A DNA stretch of 64,000 nt. Origin: Arthrobacter sp. fls2-241-R2A-200. Its GTDB lineage: Bacteria; Actinomycetota; Actinomycetes; Actinomycetales; Micrococcaceae. Shown here one piece after another: positions 35,549 through 45,401 of this stretch. A program made the position numbers and the translations under genes. The notes beneath the pieces were generated by a model. That model saw only the letters and a list, made by a program, of their open reading frames with translations. It was not told the DNA's origin and did not search any database. The stretch's first letter is position 1; every line of letters begins with the position of its first letter. The DNA lies in contig NZ_JARVRJ010000003.1 of assembly GCF_030209745.1 (NCBI RefSeq), positions 1 to 64,000 of the forward strand, in the 5' to 3' direction.

Positions 35549-36145
35549 CTAGCCCAAGCCGTTCCAGAGGCGCTGCCACCACGTTCGTTTGGTTTCCGTT
35601 GGAGGATCCGGCTCCGGCGGGGCTGACGCGGCCCGGCGCTCCCGCCATCTTTCAAGCTCGGCGTCAACATCGCGGAGCTTGGTGATCACCGGCGGACCAC
35701 CCTGCAGCTGCCTACGGGCCTCGATGACGCGCTTGTTGAAATCTTCCAGGGTTTCCCTGACTTGCCCCTCGGTGTATTGCTGGTCCAGCTTGGCGTCAAG
35801 TTCAGCATCCTCGATGCGCAGCAGAATAGCGGGTGGGCCGATCCCACTGAGTTGTTCACGCTGGATGAGCCCCTTGACCCACCAATCAGGGTCGTAGTGT
35901 TCCCCGAGTCCGGGTATTGGCTTGCCGGCATACTTCAAGTTGTCGAACTTGCCCTGGGCCATTGCGTCGCGGACCAAGTATTCAACCCTGGCCGCGTCGT
36001 CCACCTTCCGACGTTTTTCGCGCTCCGCCGCATCCGCGGCCTCGATCTCTGCGTCCTCCTGGGCATTTCCTCCCCAGGACCGCACGGCACGCAGTTCAGC
36101 GCTTCGCTCCAATTTGCGCCTGAAGGCATTGTTGTCCGGATCCAT
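35549..36145 (-). CDS. DUF1992/DnaJ-like domain protein
   Basis: Protein of 198 residues with a DUF1992 (DnaJ-like family) domain. The centre has VEYLVRDAMAQGKFDNLKYA followed by GKPIPGL, the family signature, and a helical QLSGIGPPAILLRIED. The N-terminal 45 residues are strongly charged and probably coiled coil; the C-terminus is Pro/Trp-rich. No function is established. It stands alone, convergent with amt. Confidence 0.75.
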   Translation of the reverse strand: MDPDNNAFRRKLERSAELRAVRSWGGNAQEDAEIEAADAAEREKRRKVDDAARVEYLVRDAMAQGKFDNLKYAGKPIPGLGEHYDPDWWVKGLIQREQLSGIGPPAILLRIEDAELDAKLDQQYTEGQVRETLEDFNKRVIEARRQLQGGPPVITKLRDVDAELERWRERRAASAPPEPDPPTETKRTWWQRLWNGLG

Positions 36146-36327
36146 GCGCCATCACCTCCTCGGAGGGCAATCTCAACTCACGGGATCGGGTCCTGGGACC
36201 AGTATTCCGCACTTTGGCTCGGACGGTCCTTCCCAAGTTAAGAAGCGGCAGCCTAGGCCTACCCTTGAGCCCTTTTAGCCTCAATAATGTAAGTATCCTG
36301 ATTATTACACCAGAGAAGGAGGGCATC

Positions 36328-36588
36328 GTGAGCACGGAAGCCAACGAGTCAGAGGGCCGGCACCGGCAGCCAGACAACGCGACGGACCAGTCGACAGAAC
36401 AGTCGACGGAAACACCGCTCGTGGACCCGGTCAGCCACTTGTTCGATCAAACGAACGGGCTGGCAGACGTCGAGGGCGATTCGGACGAGACAGCTGAGAG
36501 CGATACCAAGAGCGCGGCCGAGCGCGACGGCGACAAGCCGGCTTCGGGTGCGATACCTCCTTTGGGCGGCACTCTCGGGCAGCACTAA
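36328..36588 (+). CDS. Small acidic, probably disordered protein (86 aa)
   Basis: Protein of 86 residues rich in Asp, Glu, Ser and Thr, with no hydrophobic core; it ends ASGAIPPLGGTLGQH. The GTG start at 36328 has AAGGAGG at 36316-36322, 5 bases upstream, and a perfect terminator follows the stop, so it is surely expressed. Similar acidic, low-complexity proteins occur at 49687 and 50164 in this window. No function is assigned. Confidence 0.65.
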   Translation: MSTEANESEGRHRQPDNATDQSTEQSTETPLVDPVSHLFDQTNGLADVEGDSDETAESDTKSAAERDGDKPASGAIPPLGGTLGQH

Positions 36589-36603
36589 GTCACGCAACAT
36601 TTT

Positions 36604-36630
36604 CCGTCCGGCCCCACCAGGGCCGGACGG
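36604..36630 (+). terminator. Terminator after the acidic protein gene
   Basis: Perfect 11-bp stem CCGTCCGGCCC / GGGCCGGACGG with a 5-base loop, 15 bp after the stop and followed by CTCTCGTCTG rather than a strong T-run. Confidence 0.75.
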
Positions 36631-36808
36631 CTCTCGTCTGCCCTGCCCCGCCCAACCCCGCCTCACCGCCCAACCCAACCCGGCCTCAGCGCCGTCGACT
36701 TTCAGACCGCGTAAAGGAATCGTCAAAAATTGACCGAGGCAGGCCGCCAAGTGTGGCGCCGGTGCTATGTTCAGCTCACAGTGATGAGCCTCATCCAAGG
36801 AGGACGCC

Positions 36809-38785
36809 ATGACGACCCTTAGCAGAACGCCGGCAGACCCATCGGCCCCGAAGCCCAAGGGATCAAGTTCCTTCCGGACGTGGCTGCTCTTCGGCCTCCA
36901 GGACAGCAAAGGCCGCCATCAAGGACCCGGTGGTGTCAGCGCCACCGATGAGAAGAAGCACGCCTGGTGGCAGGTGATGTGCCTGACGGGCGTGGACTAC
37001 TTTTCAACCCTGGGCTATCAACCTGCCATCGCAGCACTGGCAGCCGGGGTGGTCTCCCCGCTGGCCACGATCGTGCTCGTCGCCGTCACTCTCCTGGGGG
37101 CTTTGCCTGTGTATCGCCGTGTGGCCGGAGAGTCCCCGCGCGGTGAGGGTTCCATCGCCATGCTCGAGCGGCTGCTTCCGCGCTGGGGCGGCAAGTTGCT
37201 GGTGCTCGTCCTCCTCGGCTTCGCGGCCACCGATTTCATGATCACCATGACGCTCTCGGCCGCCGACGCCACCGCCCACCTGATCCAGAATCCCGTCATG
37301 CCCTCGTGGATGCAAGGGCAAAACGTCACCGTCACCCTGATCCTCCTGGCGTTATTGGCCGCGGTGTTCCTGCGCGGATTCAAAGAAGCCATGGGCGTGG
37401 CCGTGGTCCTGGTGGTCCTCTACCTCAGCCTGAACGTTGTGGTGGTGGGCACGGCCTTGCTGGAAGTTATCGGGCACCCCATCGCGGTGGGAAACTGGTG
37501 GCAACTCTTGTGGACCTCCCACGGCAACCCGTTGATGGCTGTGGCGATTGCCCTCATCGTTTTCCCCAAACTGGCGTTGGGGCTCTCCGGTTTCGAGACA
37601 GGCGTGGCCGTGATGCCGCAGGTGCGCGGCGCGGACGACGACACCGAAGAACGCCCCACCGGTCGCATCAAAGGGACGCGGCGCATGCTGACCACGGCTG
37701 CTGTCATCATGAGCAGCTTCCTGATCACGTCCAGCTTCACCACAGTGGTGCTGATCCCACAGCAGGAGTTCGAGGCCGGCGGACAGGCCAACGGCAGGGC
37801 TCTTGCGTTCCTCGCCCATCAGTATCTGGGACTCGGGTTCGGTACGGCATACGACGTCAGTTCCATTGGCATCCTCTGGTTTGCAGGTGCCTCAGCGATG
37901 GCAGGCCTGCTCAACCTCGTCCCCCGGTACCTTCCCCGTTACGGGATGGCTCCGGCGTGGGCCAGGGCGGTACGGCCCCTCGTATTGGTCTTCACCTTGG
38001 TTGGTTTCACCATTACGTTCCTGTTCAACGCCGACGTCGACGCCCAAGGTGGCGCCTACGCAACCGGCGTGCTGGTGCTCATGACCTCCGCGGCGCTGGC
38101 CGTCACGCTCTCGGCGCGGCGTCGCCACCAGCGGAAACGCGCTGTTGCCTTCGGCGTCATCACCGCTGTGTTCGGCTACACCACGGTTGCGAACATCATT
38201 GAGCGGCCCGAGGGGATCAGGATCGCGGCCATCTTCATTGCAGGCATTATCGCCATTTCCCTGCTTTCGCGGGTACGGCGTTCCTTCGAACTCCACGCCA
38301 CGCACGTGCACATGGACAGTGCGGCCCTTGAGTTCATGTTCGACGACGACGACGGTCCCATCCGCATCATCGCCCACGAACCGCGGCGCCTGACGGCCGA
38401 GGCCTACCGGGAGAAGCTCACCTCAGCGATCGAGGTCAGCCATCTGCCGTTGAACTACCAGGCTCTGTTCCTCGAGGTGGTGCTCGATGACACCTCGGAC
38501 TTTGAAACCGAGCTCCAGGTGCGCGGCATCGAGCGCCACGGCTATCGCATCTTGGAAGTCCACGGTCCCGTCATACCGAACACCATCGCCTCGGTCCTGT
38601 TGCATATCAGGGACGTCACCGGCTTGATGCCGCACGTCTACTTCCGTTGGACTGAAGGGAATCCCATCACCAACCTCCTCCGGTTCCTTTTCCTGGGCGA
38701 GGGCGAGATTGCGCCCGTGACCCGCGAGGTCCTGCGGGAAGCCGAACCGGAACTCAGCCGGCGTCCGTGGGTCCATGTGGGCTAG
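36809..38785 (+). CDS. APC-superfamily transporter with large cytoplasmic C-terminal domain
   Basis: Membrane protein of 658 residues. The first 50 residues are cytoplasmic; about 12 membrane segments follow to residue 495, with [23 protein letters not shown] and [17 protein letters not shown] as in amino acid/polyamine or KUP-like carriers. The C-terminal 160 residues are soluble ([21 protein letters not shown] onward) and may be regulatory. The substrate is unknown; potassium or an amino acid are both possible. A promoter gap of about 220 bp precedes it. Confidence 0.75.
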   Translation: MTTLSRTPADPSAPKPKGSSSFRTWLLFGLQDSKGRHQGPGGVSATDEKKHAWWQVMCLTGVDYFSTLGYQPAIAALAAGVVSPLATIVLVAVTLLGALPVYRRVAGESPRGEGSIAMLERLLPRWGGKLLVLVLLGFAATDFMITMTLSAADATAHLIQNPVMPSWMQGQNVTVTLILLALLAAVFLRGFKEAMGVAVVLVVLYLSLNVVVVGTALLEVIGHPIAVGNWWQLLWTSHGNPLMAVAIALIVFPKLALGLSGFETGVAVMPQVRGADDDTEERPTGRIKGTRRMLTTAAVIMSSFLITSSFTTVVLIPQQEFEAGGQANGRALAFLAHQYLGLGFGTAYDVSSIGILWFAGASAMAGLLNLVPRYLPRYGMAPAWARAVRPLVLVFTLVGFTITFLFNADVDAQGGAYATGVLVLMTSAALAVTLSARRRHQRKRAVAFGVITAVFGYTTVANIIERPEGIRIAAIFIAGIIAISLLSRVRRSFELHATHVHMDSAALEFMFDDDDGPIRIIAHEPRRLTAEAYREKLTSAIEVSHLPLNYQALFLEVVLDDTSDFETELQVRGIERHGYRILEVHGPVIPNTIASVLLHIRDVTGLMPHVYFRWTEGNPITNLLRFLFLGEGEIAPVTREVLREAEPELSRRPWVHVG

Positions 38786-38986
38786 TTCGGCGGGTTACAC
38801 GGAGTAACCAGGAGCGTGCAATAGATCACACTTGACCGATTTGGCTTGTCAATGATGGTGGGCAGCATGAACCATGAATGAGGGAACTTGTTCCCGTACA
38901 AGCTGAATCAGCAATCCTCACCGACGAGGATGCAGCCCCTGCAAAGAAGCTTGGGGCTGATAACGGCCTGAGTGAAAGTACTGACA

Positions 38987-39157
38987 ATGACGACACATAC
39001 TGACTCCATCACGCTAAAAATCTGGGACAAGTCTGCCATCGACCACACCATCGATGCCGCCGTCCAGTCCCTGTCCCACCGCGCAGCGGCTGAAAACTGC
39101 GGCATCGCGGTGACCCTCAGCGGCCCGAAGACCTTCACGGTCAGCTTGAGCCGCTAA
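38987..39157 (+). CDS. Small hypothetical protein (56 aa)
   Basis: Protein of 56 residues beginning MTTHTDSITLKIWDKSAID, with a predicted helix IDAAVQSLSHRAAAENC and two strands GIAVTLSG and TFTVSLSR. A GTG at 38972 would add five residues. A long perfect terminator hairpin follows, which supports a real transcript. The family is unknown. Confidence 0.6.
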   Translation: MTTHTDSITLKIWDKSAIDHTIDAAVQSLSHRAAAENCGIAVTLSGPKTFTVSLSR

Positions 39158-39175
39158 GCAGCCCCAACCGCACCC

Positions 39176-39213
39176 AAGAGGACGACGCCGGAACCAACCG
39201 GCGTCGTCCTCTT
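39176..39213 (+). terminator. Terminator after the 56-aa gene
   Basis: Perfect 16-bp stem (AAGAGGACGACGCCGG / CCGGCGTCGTCCTCTT) with a 6-base loop, 18 bp behind the stop. Confidence 0.85.
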
Positions 39214-39342
39214 GCAGTTAAACGTCATTCCTCCAGTCCTGAGCCAACCTTGAGTGTTCCTTGACGGTTTCCTCGCGTATTCCTTGCGGTCGGGTTGCGA
39301 GTCTAAGTGAGACAACACTTCAAGACTCGAAGGGAGGATCCG

Positions 39343-40473
39343 ATGTCCGCGCTCATCATGCCGCAGCCGCGGGACGCCGACACGTCCGCAGTCCCCCGCG
39401 GATCCCACCGTGCCCCCGGCGGAGTGGTCACAGTCCTGGTCCCGGCACACAATGAATCCGCGGGTATCACAGAGACACTCGTCTCCTTGAACAACCAAAC
39501 CCGCCGCCCGGACAGGGTCATCGTGGTGGCCGACAACTGCACTGACGACACCGAGGAGCTGGCCATTGCGCAGGGCGCTGAGGTCATCCGCACCGTCGGC
39601 AACAAGGATAAGAAGGCCGGCGCGCTGAACTTCGCCCTCAGCGCTTTGCTACCCGACGCCGACCCCGAAGAGCTGATCCTGGTACAGGACGCCGACTCCC
39701 AGCTCGCCGTCGACTTCATCCACAACGCAACCGCTCACCTGCTCGCCGACGATCTGCTTGGCGCAGTGGGCGGGGTATTCAGCGGCGGTCCCGGCGGCGG
39801 TTTCGTAGGCCACCTGCAACGCAACGAGTACGCCCGCTACGCACGCGACGTCAAGCGCCTCCACGGCAGGTGCTTGGTCGTGACCGGAACCGCGGCCCTC
39901 TTCCGGGTTAAGACCCTGCGCGCCGTCGTTGCCGCCCGGCTGGAGGGAGCACTCCCCCCGGGCAACGGCAAGGGCGGCGTTTACGACACCTCCGTACTGA
40001 CCGAGGACAACGAACTATCCTTCGCCCTGCTGACCCTGGGTTACCGGATTGCGTCGCCGTCCAACTGCGCGCTCGTCACCGAGGTCATGCCCACCTGGCG
40101 TGAACTGTGGGCCCAGCGGCTCCGTTGGAAGCGCGGCGCAGTGGAGAACTGCGTGCAGTACGGATGGACCAAAGTCACCCGGCCCTACTGGGGGCGGCAG
40201 TTCCTCTCCATGATCGGCGTCCTGGTGACGTTGGCCTATTTCGGTTCCATCATCTTTGCCTTGGTAACCGGAATGGGCCTGAACCTCCGGCCCTTCTGGA
40301 TGGCAGTCACCGGCGTCTTCATCGTGGAACGCATCGTCACCGTGCGGCTCCGCGGGTGGAGGTACATGCTGCTGGCCGCCACCATGTACGAAACCGTCAT
40401 CGACACTTTTCTCCAAGCAGTCCACGCCAAGGCGTACCTGGACTCAGCACTCAACCGAAAGAAAACCTGGTAA
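39343..40473 (+). CDS. Family 2 glycosyltransferase with C-terminal membrane segments
   Basis: Membrane-bound processive-type glycosyltransferase of 376 residues. The GT-A domain shows VTVLVPAHNESAGI, VVADNCTDDT, the metal-binding LVQDADSQLAVDF and, near the end, TEDNELSFAL with QRLRWKRGAVEN (the QxxRW motif). Three or four hydrophobic segments follow from about residue 285. This is the plan of cellulose, hyaluronan and poly-GlcNAc synthases, so it probably builds an extracellular polysaccharide. GGGAGG precedes the ATG at 39343. The small membrane protein gene follows 7 bp later. Confidence 0.85.
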   Translation: MSALIMPQPRDADTSAVPRGSHRAPGGVVTVLVPAHNESAGITETLVSLNNQTRRPDRVIVVADNCTDDTEELAIAQGAEVIRTVGNKDKKAGALNFALSALLPDADPEELILVQDADSQLAVDFIHNATAHLLADDLLGAVGGVFSGGPGGGFVGHLQRNEYARYARDVKRLHGRCLVVTGTAALFRVKTLRAVVAARLEGALPPGNGKGGVYDTSVLTEDNELSFALLTLGYRIASPSNCALVTEVMPTWRELWAQRLRWKRGAVENCVQYGWTKVTRPYWGRQFLSMIGVLVTLAYFGSIIFALVTGMGLNLRPFWMAVTGVFIVERIVTVRLRGWRYMLLAATMYETVIDTFLQAVHAKAYLDSALNRKKTW

Positions 40474-40480
40474 TCGATTC

Positions 40481-40660
40481 ATGTACAGCAATCCAGTAGC
40501 CCCCTTCTCAGCAACCATCGCCGCCGGAACCGGCACACTCGCCATGACCGGGGCAGGAAGCCTCTTCTGGTTGGCCCTCGCAGCCTTCGCCATGCTGGCC
40601 CTTGGCCTGGCCATCAAGCGCATTGTTCCCGTCCGGGCCCGGAAGACGAACCGCGGCTAG
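40481..40660 (+). CDS. Small membrane protein (59 aa) downstream of glycosyltransferase
   Basis: Protein of 59 residues: a short N-terminal part MYSNPVAPFSATIAAGTGT, a motif LAMTGAGS, a hydrophobic helix LFWLALAAFAMLALGLAI and a basic tail KRIVPVRARKTNRG. The plan (turn, hydrophobic helix, Arg/Lys tail) is like the end of sortase substrates, though LAMTG is not a standard LPxTG. It begins 7 bp after the glycosyltransferase and probably works with it. Its stop interlocks with the stop of the convergent gene in CTAG (40657-40660). Confidence 0.6.
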   Translation: MYSNPVAPFSATIAAGTGTLAMTGAGSLFWLALAAFAMLALGLAIKRIVPVRARKTNRG

Positions 40661-42027
40661 GAGACGGGGCCCGTGCTCGCCGACGTCCTTGAAACGGTCG
40701 TGTACCCGGCTTTGGTGCCCGTCACCCTGACGCTCATGGCGTTTGCCTGATCGGCGGCCACCAGCGTGTACGTCTTTGCTGTTGCCCCGGTGACGGCCAC
40801 TCCGGACCGGTACCACTGATAGGTCAGCGCGGCCCCGGAGGTCCACGTGCCCGGGTTGGCCGTGAGCGTCGATCCTACGGTGGTTGTTCCGGTGATGGTG
40901 GGAACGGGTGCCACCAGGGTCCCTGCTGCGATAGTGGCAGTCGGACTTGATTCCTTGGTGGTGGTTGCGTAGCCCGTTTGGGTGCCGGTCACCTGGACGG
41001 TGAGGGTAGCGCCTTGGTCCGCGGCCGCCAGGACGCGGGTGGTGGCGGTGGCTCCGGAAATAGCGGTGCCGCTCCGGAACCACTGGTAGCTGAGGGTGGT
41101 TCCGGTGGTCCAGGTCCCTGGTGTCGCTGTCAGGGTCGATCCGACGGCGGCCGTTCCGGAAACGGTGGGGGTCGGCGCCGTCAAGGGAATGCCGGGAACA
41201 AAGGAGAAATCACGGACGGTGACTGATTCAGGAGCAACATGGGCCGGGTCTCCCCCGCCGCCACCGGTTACCCAAAGGTTGAAGTGGATCTGTTCCTTGG
41301 CCGGAACCGGAACCGTGGAGCCTTCAAGGACAGTCCTTTTCAGAAGCGGTCCGCTGTAGCCCTCACCGGCATAGGTCTCGAAGGTCAGCTTGCCCGGTTC
41401 CCACACCATCCGGTGCGTCAGGATCGGAGCGCTGGTAACACCAAACGTCACGGTGTTGTTTCCCTGCGCGGGGGGCAACGTGGCATCGAACCAATATCCG
41501 TGGCCTTGGGTGACCGGCCAGCTCTGCCCGTAGGCAGCTCCGCCGCCCCATGCGGAAGCTTCGCAAAGGTCGATCTCGGTATATCCGGGCGCGGCCGCCG
41601 GATCATAGGTAAACAAGCAACCCCAGACCGCCTCCTTCTGAAGCGAGCTGATGTCCTTCTCCACCGTTGTGCTGTACGTGCCGTAGCCGAAGCCCTGACG
41701 CGTGGATTGGAGCTCCGCCCCTACCGGGGCATTTCCGGTGGGGTTGCTGATGCCGAGCTTCACGTAGCCGTTGGAATCCGGAGCGGTGACGTTGTTCGCA
41801 TCCCAGCTGCCGTTGTACATGGGCGCCCCGCCCCAAAAACGCTTCTGCCAGTTGAACCCTTTCCAGGCGAAGCTACCAACTGGGCCGGGATCTTGGGCCA
41901 TAGGGCCGTTGCCCGCAGCGTTCGACGGGGCTATCCCGGCGAACATTGATAAACCTACGGCCATCATGACGGCCAGACCTATGGCTTTTCTTCCACCACG
42001 TGGATGGCGGCCCACTGATAACGCCAT
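40657..42027 (-). CDS. Secreted GH16-like protein with two Ig-like repeats
   Basis: Secreted protein of 456 residues. The signal peptide has the basic MALSVGRHPRGGRKA followed by a hydrophobic run and AGIAPSNAAG. The next 250 residues form a concanavalin-type beta sandwich with the GH16 catalytic pattern EIDLCEAS (E-x-D-x-x-E), so it likely cleaves a beta-glucan or related polymer. Two similar repeats of about 85 residues follow, each with VGSTLTA.PGTWT and SYQWFRSG or TYQWYRSG. The start at 42027 has AGGAGG 6 bases upstream. The neighbouring glycosyltransferase makes a polysaccharide role for both plausible. Confidence 0.8.
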   Translation of the reverse strand: MALSVGRHPRGGRKAIGLAVMMAVGLSMFAGIAPSNAAGNGPMAQDPGPVGSFAWKGFNWQKRFWGGAPMYNGSWDANNVTAPDSNGYVKLGISNPTGNAPVGAELQSTRQGFGYGTYSTTVEKDISSLQKEAVWGCLFTYDPAAAPGYTEIDLCEASAWGGGAAYGQSWPVTQGHGYWFDATLPPAQGNNTVTFGVTSAPILTHRMVWEPGKLTFETYAGEGYSGPLLKRTVLEGSTVPVPAKEQIHFNLWVTGGGGGDPAHVAPESVTVRDFSFVPGIPLTAPTPTVSGTAAVGSTLTATPGTWTTGTTLSYQWFRSGTAISGATATTRVLAAADQGATLTVQVTGTQTGYATTTKESSPTATIAAGTLVAPVPTITGTTTVGSTLTANPGTWTSGAALTYQWYRSGVAVTGATAKTYTLVAADQANAMSVRVTGTKAGYTTVSRTSASTGPVS

Positions 42028-42218
42028 AGCTGTCCTCCTGCTGACGTGCCCGGAAACGTCCCCAGCGGTTGCCGGAGTCCGCAACGACGTTCCCCCCACA
42101 GAACGTACAACCCCTCGATTATGAATGAGGCAGGGGGCCGCCGGAAGCAAAATGGGAAGGAAACTCACTTTTACATCATCAATTGGATAACGGCCCTGTG
42201 CCCGGGAGTAGCCTTGAC

Positions 42219-42758
42219 GTGTGCAGGCTCTGGCGCACGACACACTTTTATTCGGGAGGGCACATCACCATTCGCAGCGCTGGCATACTCCTTTTCCGGC
42301 ACAATGCGTCCGGGCAATTGGAGCTCTGGATAGCCCATATGGGCGGCCCTTTCTGGGCCCGTAAGGATGACCATGCCTGGTCCATCCCCAAAGGTGAATT
42401 TGCTGAGGACGAAGACGCGCTGGCTGCCGCGCATCGCGAATTCACGGAAGAAATAGGCTCGCCTCCCCCACCGGCCAACTACGAGTTGCTGGGCGTTTTC
42501 CGGCAGCCCTCAGGAAAGCTCATCACTGCGTTCGCGGCTGAAGCCGGAGACTTCCAACCGGAAAAGATCGTCAGCAACACTTTCCCCATGGAATGGCCGA
42601 AGGGATCCGGGGCCATTAAGGACTTCCCTGAGATCGACGACGCCAGATGGTTTGAAGAGAGCGTGGCACGGACCAAGCTCGTCAAAGGCCAGCTGCCCAT
42701 TGTGGACGCCCTGATTCGACGCCTCGGTGAAAGTTCGTCTGGTGAAGGTTCCTTGTAG
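42219..42758 (+). CDS. Nudix hydrolase
   Basis: Protein of about 179 residues with a complete Nudix box, GEFAEDEDALAAAHREFTEEIG, preceded by AWSIPKG. Such enzymes split nucleoside diphosphates linked to another group; the substrate is unknown. No ATG is available near the natural N-terminus (ITIRSAGILLFR). GTG 42219 with GGGAG 10 bases upstream is used here; TTG 42183 and GTG 42198 are alternatives. A stronger GGGAGGG at 42254-42260 lies just before ATC/ATT codons at 42264 and 42270, so a rare start codon is possible. Confidence 0.8.
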   Translation: MCRLWRTTHFYSGGHITIRSAGILLFRHNASGQLELWIAHMGGPFWARKDDHAWSIPKGEFAEDEDALAAAHREFTEEIGSPPPPANYELLGVFRQPSGKLITAFAAEAGDFQPEKIVSNTFPMEWPKGSGAIKDFPEIDDARWFEESVARTKLVKGQLPIVDALIRRLGESSSGEGSL

Positions 42759-42801
42759 GACCGGTCACCCGTACCGGGCTGTTGGGGGCTAGCGTTGAGG
42801 G

Positions 42802-43374
42802 ATGACCGCTGACTACAGGTACGACGTCGAGGTGCTGCACCTTCTGGTCTCCCCGGCACACGCTTATTTTGGACGCGCCAGGGAAGGGGCGGCCAACGTC
42901 CCCACCACTGATGCCGAAAGCGCGCAATTGGTCTCAGGCAAGGGGATCGTTGGAGACCGGTTCTTCGGGAAAGCCGCCCACATGGACGCAGCGGTGACAG
43001 TGTTCGCCGTCGAATCGCTCGAAGCCATTGCCGCTGAGCTCGGGGCTGGCCCTTTCGATCCCCTATTAACGCGCCGCAATGTGGTCCTGCGAGGCGCCGA
43101 GCTGGCCCCACTGCTGGGGCACGAGTTCACACTGGAGTGCGGCCTGGACGTCGTGCGGCTCAAAGCAGGACGCCCGGCCCATCCTTGCGCATGGATGGAC
43201 CAGATGCTCGCACCGGGCGCCCACAAGGCGATGCGTGGGCGTGGAGGCGTGCGCTGCCAAGTGGTTTCCGGCGGGCTGCTCCATCGGGGACCCGCGGTGT
43301 TGGTCAGCCCTGTCCCCCTGGCTCCCGGGAAAGCCGGCGAGGCGACGGTGCTAAGGCCCTCGCGTCTCCCGTAG
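42802..43374 (+). CDS. MOSC-domain protein
   Basis: Protein of 190 residues with a MOSC domain, the C-terminal sulfur-carrying domain of molybdenum cofactor sulfurases; stand-alone forms often move sulfur to metal centres or reduce N-hydroxylated compounds. Marks are VSGKGIVGDRFFGK, LTRRNVVLRGAEL and the Cys in GRPAHPCAWMDQ, the likely sulfur carrier. It could serve the molybdenum hydroxylase in this window, but no context proves it. The Nudix gene lies 43 bp upstream. Confidence 0.82.
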   Translation: MTADYRYDVEVLHLLVSPAHAYFGRAREGAANVPTTDAESAQLVSGKGIVGDRFFGKAAHMDAAVTVFAVESLEAIAAELGAGPFDPLLTRRNVVLRGAELAPLLGHEFTLECGLDVVRLKAGRPAHPCAWMDQMLAPGAHKAMRGRGGVRCQVVSGGLLHRGPAVLVSPVPLAPGKAGEATVLRPSRLP

Positions 43375-43430
43375 CGGATCCTGCGGGCACGCTAAAGCCT
43401 GCCCAGACCTGCAGACCCGCTAAAGCCTGC

Positions 43431-45401
43431 TCAGACCTCCGCAGCCGGCGCCGCGAACTGGGCCTCGTACAGCCGGGAGTACGCCCCGCCCGTTGCCAGC
43501 AACTCCGAGTGGGACCCCTGCTCAACGATCTGCCCCGCCTCCATGACCAGGATGAGATCGGCGTCCCGGATGGTGGAGAGCCGGTGCGCGATGACGAAGC
43601 TGGTCCTGTCCGAGCGCAACGCGTTCATGGCTTTCTGCACCAAGACCTCCGTCCGGGTGTCCACGGAGCTGGTCGCCTCGTCCAGGATCAACACGGACGG
43701 CTGGGACAGGAACGCCCGGGCAATCGTGAGCAACTGCTTCTCGCCCGCAGAGACGTTCCCACCCTCGTCGTCGAGCACTGTGTCGTAGCCTTCGGGAAGG
43801 GACCGCACAAAACGGTCAACGTACGTGGCCTCTGCGGCCTCGAGGATCTCCGCCCCGGACGCGGTGGGACGACCGTAGGCAATGTTGTCGCGGATAGTCC
43901 CGCCGAAGAGCCAGGTGTCCTGCAGGACCATGCCCATCCGGGAACGCAACTCCTGCCTGGACATCGTGGCGATATCCACGCCGTCGAGCGTTATCCGGCC
44001 GCCGTCCAGATCGTAAAAGCGCATCATGAGATTCACCAGGGTGGTCTTGCCGGCACCGGTGGGGCCCACGATCGCAATGCTCTGCCCTGGCTCGGCGACC
44101 AAGCTGAGGTCCGAGATCAGGGGCTTGTCCGGCGAGTACCGGAATGACACGTTTTCAAAGACCAGCCGTCCACGTGCCGCTCCCGAGCGCTGTACCGGGG
44201 CCGGCTCGGCGGATTCTTCTTCCTCGTCGAGCAGTTCAAAGACGCGCTCGGCTGAGGCAACCCCGGACTGCAGCATGTTAGCCATGGAGCCGAGCTGCGC
44301 CAACGGCTGGGTGAATTGCCGCGAGTACTGGATGAAAGCTTGGACATCGCCCAACTGCATCGCGCCGGAGGCCACTTGCAGGCCGCCCACTACGGCGATT
44401 CCGACATAAACCAGGTTCCCGATGAATGTCATGGCGGGCATAATCAACCCGCTCACGAATTGCGCCCCGAAGCTCGCTTGGTACAGTTCTTCGTTCTTGG
44501 TCCGGAACTTTTCCTGCACCTCATTCTGGCGGCCAAAAACCTTCACGAGAGCATGCCCGGTATATGTTTCTTCAATTTGTCCGTTGAGTTGCCCGGTGTT
44601 CTTCCATTGGGCAACGAACATTTTCTGGGAGCGCTTGGCAATCAGCAACGTGGTGCCGAGGGTCAAGGGAATGGTGACCAAAGCGATCACGGCCAGCAAG
44701 GGCGATAGCACCAGCATCATCACCAACACCCCGAGCACCGTCAGCAGCGAAGAGACCGCCTGGCTGATTGATTGCTGGAGGCTTTGCGAAATGTTGTCCA
44801 CATCATTGGTGACGCGGCTCAACAGCTCACCGCGCTGGATGGAGTCGAAGTAACGCAACGGGAGGCGGTGGATTTTCGCTTCGATCCGCTCACGCAGGCG
44901 GTAGACGGTCCGCTGCACGACGCCGTTGAGCACGTACGCCTGCAACCAACCGAACGCTGCGGCCAGAATGTACAGGCACAACACCCACAGAAGCACCGAG
45001 GACAACGCACCAAAATCGATGCCGGCGCCGGGGGTGAGCGTCATGGCGTTCAACATATCGGCCTTGCTGTTGTCCCCGGATGCGCGAAGTCCCGCCACCA
45101 CTTGCTCTTTGGTGACACCGGCCGGCAGTTGCTTGGACACGATGCCGGCGAAGATCAGGTTGGTGCCTTGGCCGAGCATCCGTGGCCCGATCACGGACAG
45201 CGTCACACTGACCAAGGCAAAGAGGAGCACCAAGGTCAACCACATGCGCTCGGGTCGCAACGTGCCGAGCAACCTGCGGGCGGACGCGCCGAAGTTCGAG
45301 GCCTTCTCCGCCGGGATGTTCATGCCGGCGAATGGTCCGCCACGGCCCGGACCCATTGGCGGCCGGCCGGGGCCCCGGGAACCTGCTGCAACGCCGCTCA
45401 T
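43431..45401 (-). CDS. Heterodimeric ABC exporter, subunit 2
   Basis: Fused membrane and ATPase half-exporter of 656 residues. A Gly/Pro-rich N-terminal tail of about 40 residues precedes six membrane helices, and the ATPase domain starts at about residue 410: Walker A GPTGAGKTT, signature NVSAGEKQLLTIARAF, Walker B VLILDEATSSVD and the switch AHRLSTI. The start overlaps the stop of the upstream partner by 4 bp, so the two form one multidrug-type or lipid exporter. The larger second subunit with an extended first loop is usual for such pairs. Confidence 0.88.
   Translation of the reverse strand: MSGVAAGSRGPGRPPMGPGRGGPFAGMNIPAEKASNFGASARRLLGTLRPERMWLTLVLLFALVSVTLSVIGPRMLGQGTNLIFAGIVSKQLPAGVTKEQVVAGLRASGDNSKADMLNAMTLTPGAGIDFGALSSVLLWVLCLYILAAAFGWLQAYVLNGVVQRTVYRLRERIEAKIHRLPLRYFDSIQRGELLSRVTNDVDNISQSLQQSISQAVSSLLTVLGVLVMMLVLSPLLAVIALVTIPLTLGTTLLIAKRSQKMFVAQWKNTGQLNGQIEETYTGHALVKVFGRQNEVQEKFRTKNEELYQASFGAQFVSGLIMPAMTFIGNLVYVGIAVVGGLQVASGAMQLGDVQAFIQYSRQFTQPLAQLGSMANMLQSGVASAERVFELLDEEEESAEPAPVQRSGAARGRLVFENVSFRYSPDKPLISDLSLVAEPGQSIAIVGPTGAGKTTLVNLMMRFYDLDGGRITLDGVDIATMSRQELRSRMGMVLQDTWLFGGTIRDNIAYGRPTASGAEILEAAEATYVDRFVRSLPEGYDTVLDDEGGNVSAGEKQLLTIARAFLSQPSVLILDEATSSVDTRTEVLVQKAMNALRSDRTSFVIAHRLSTIRDADLILVMEAGQIVEQGSHSELLATGGAYSRLYEAQFAAPAAEV

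Noticed and set aside
38815..38832. CRP/GlxR-like site after the APC transporter
   Set aside because: The left half is GTGC, not GTGA, and the place relative to the 56-aa gene is not clear.
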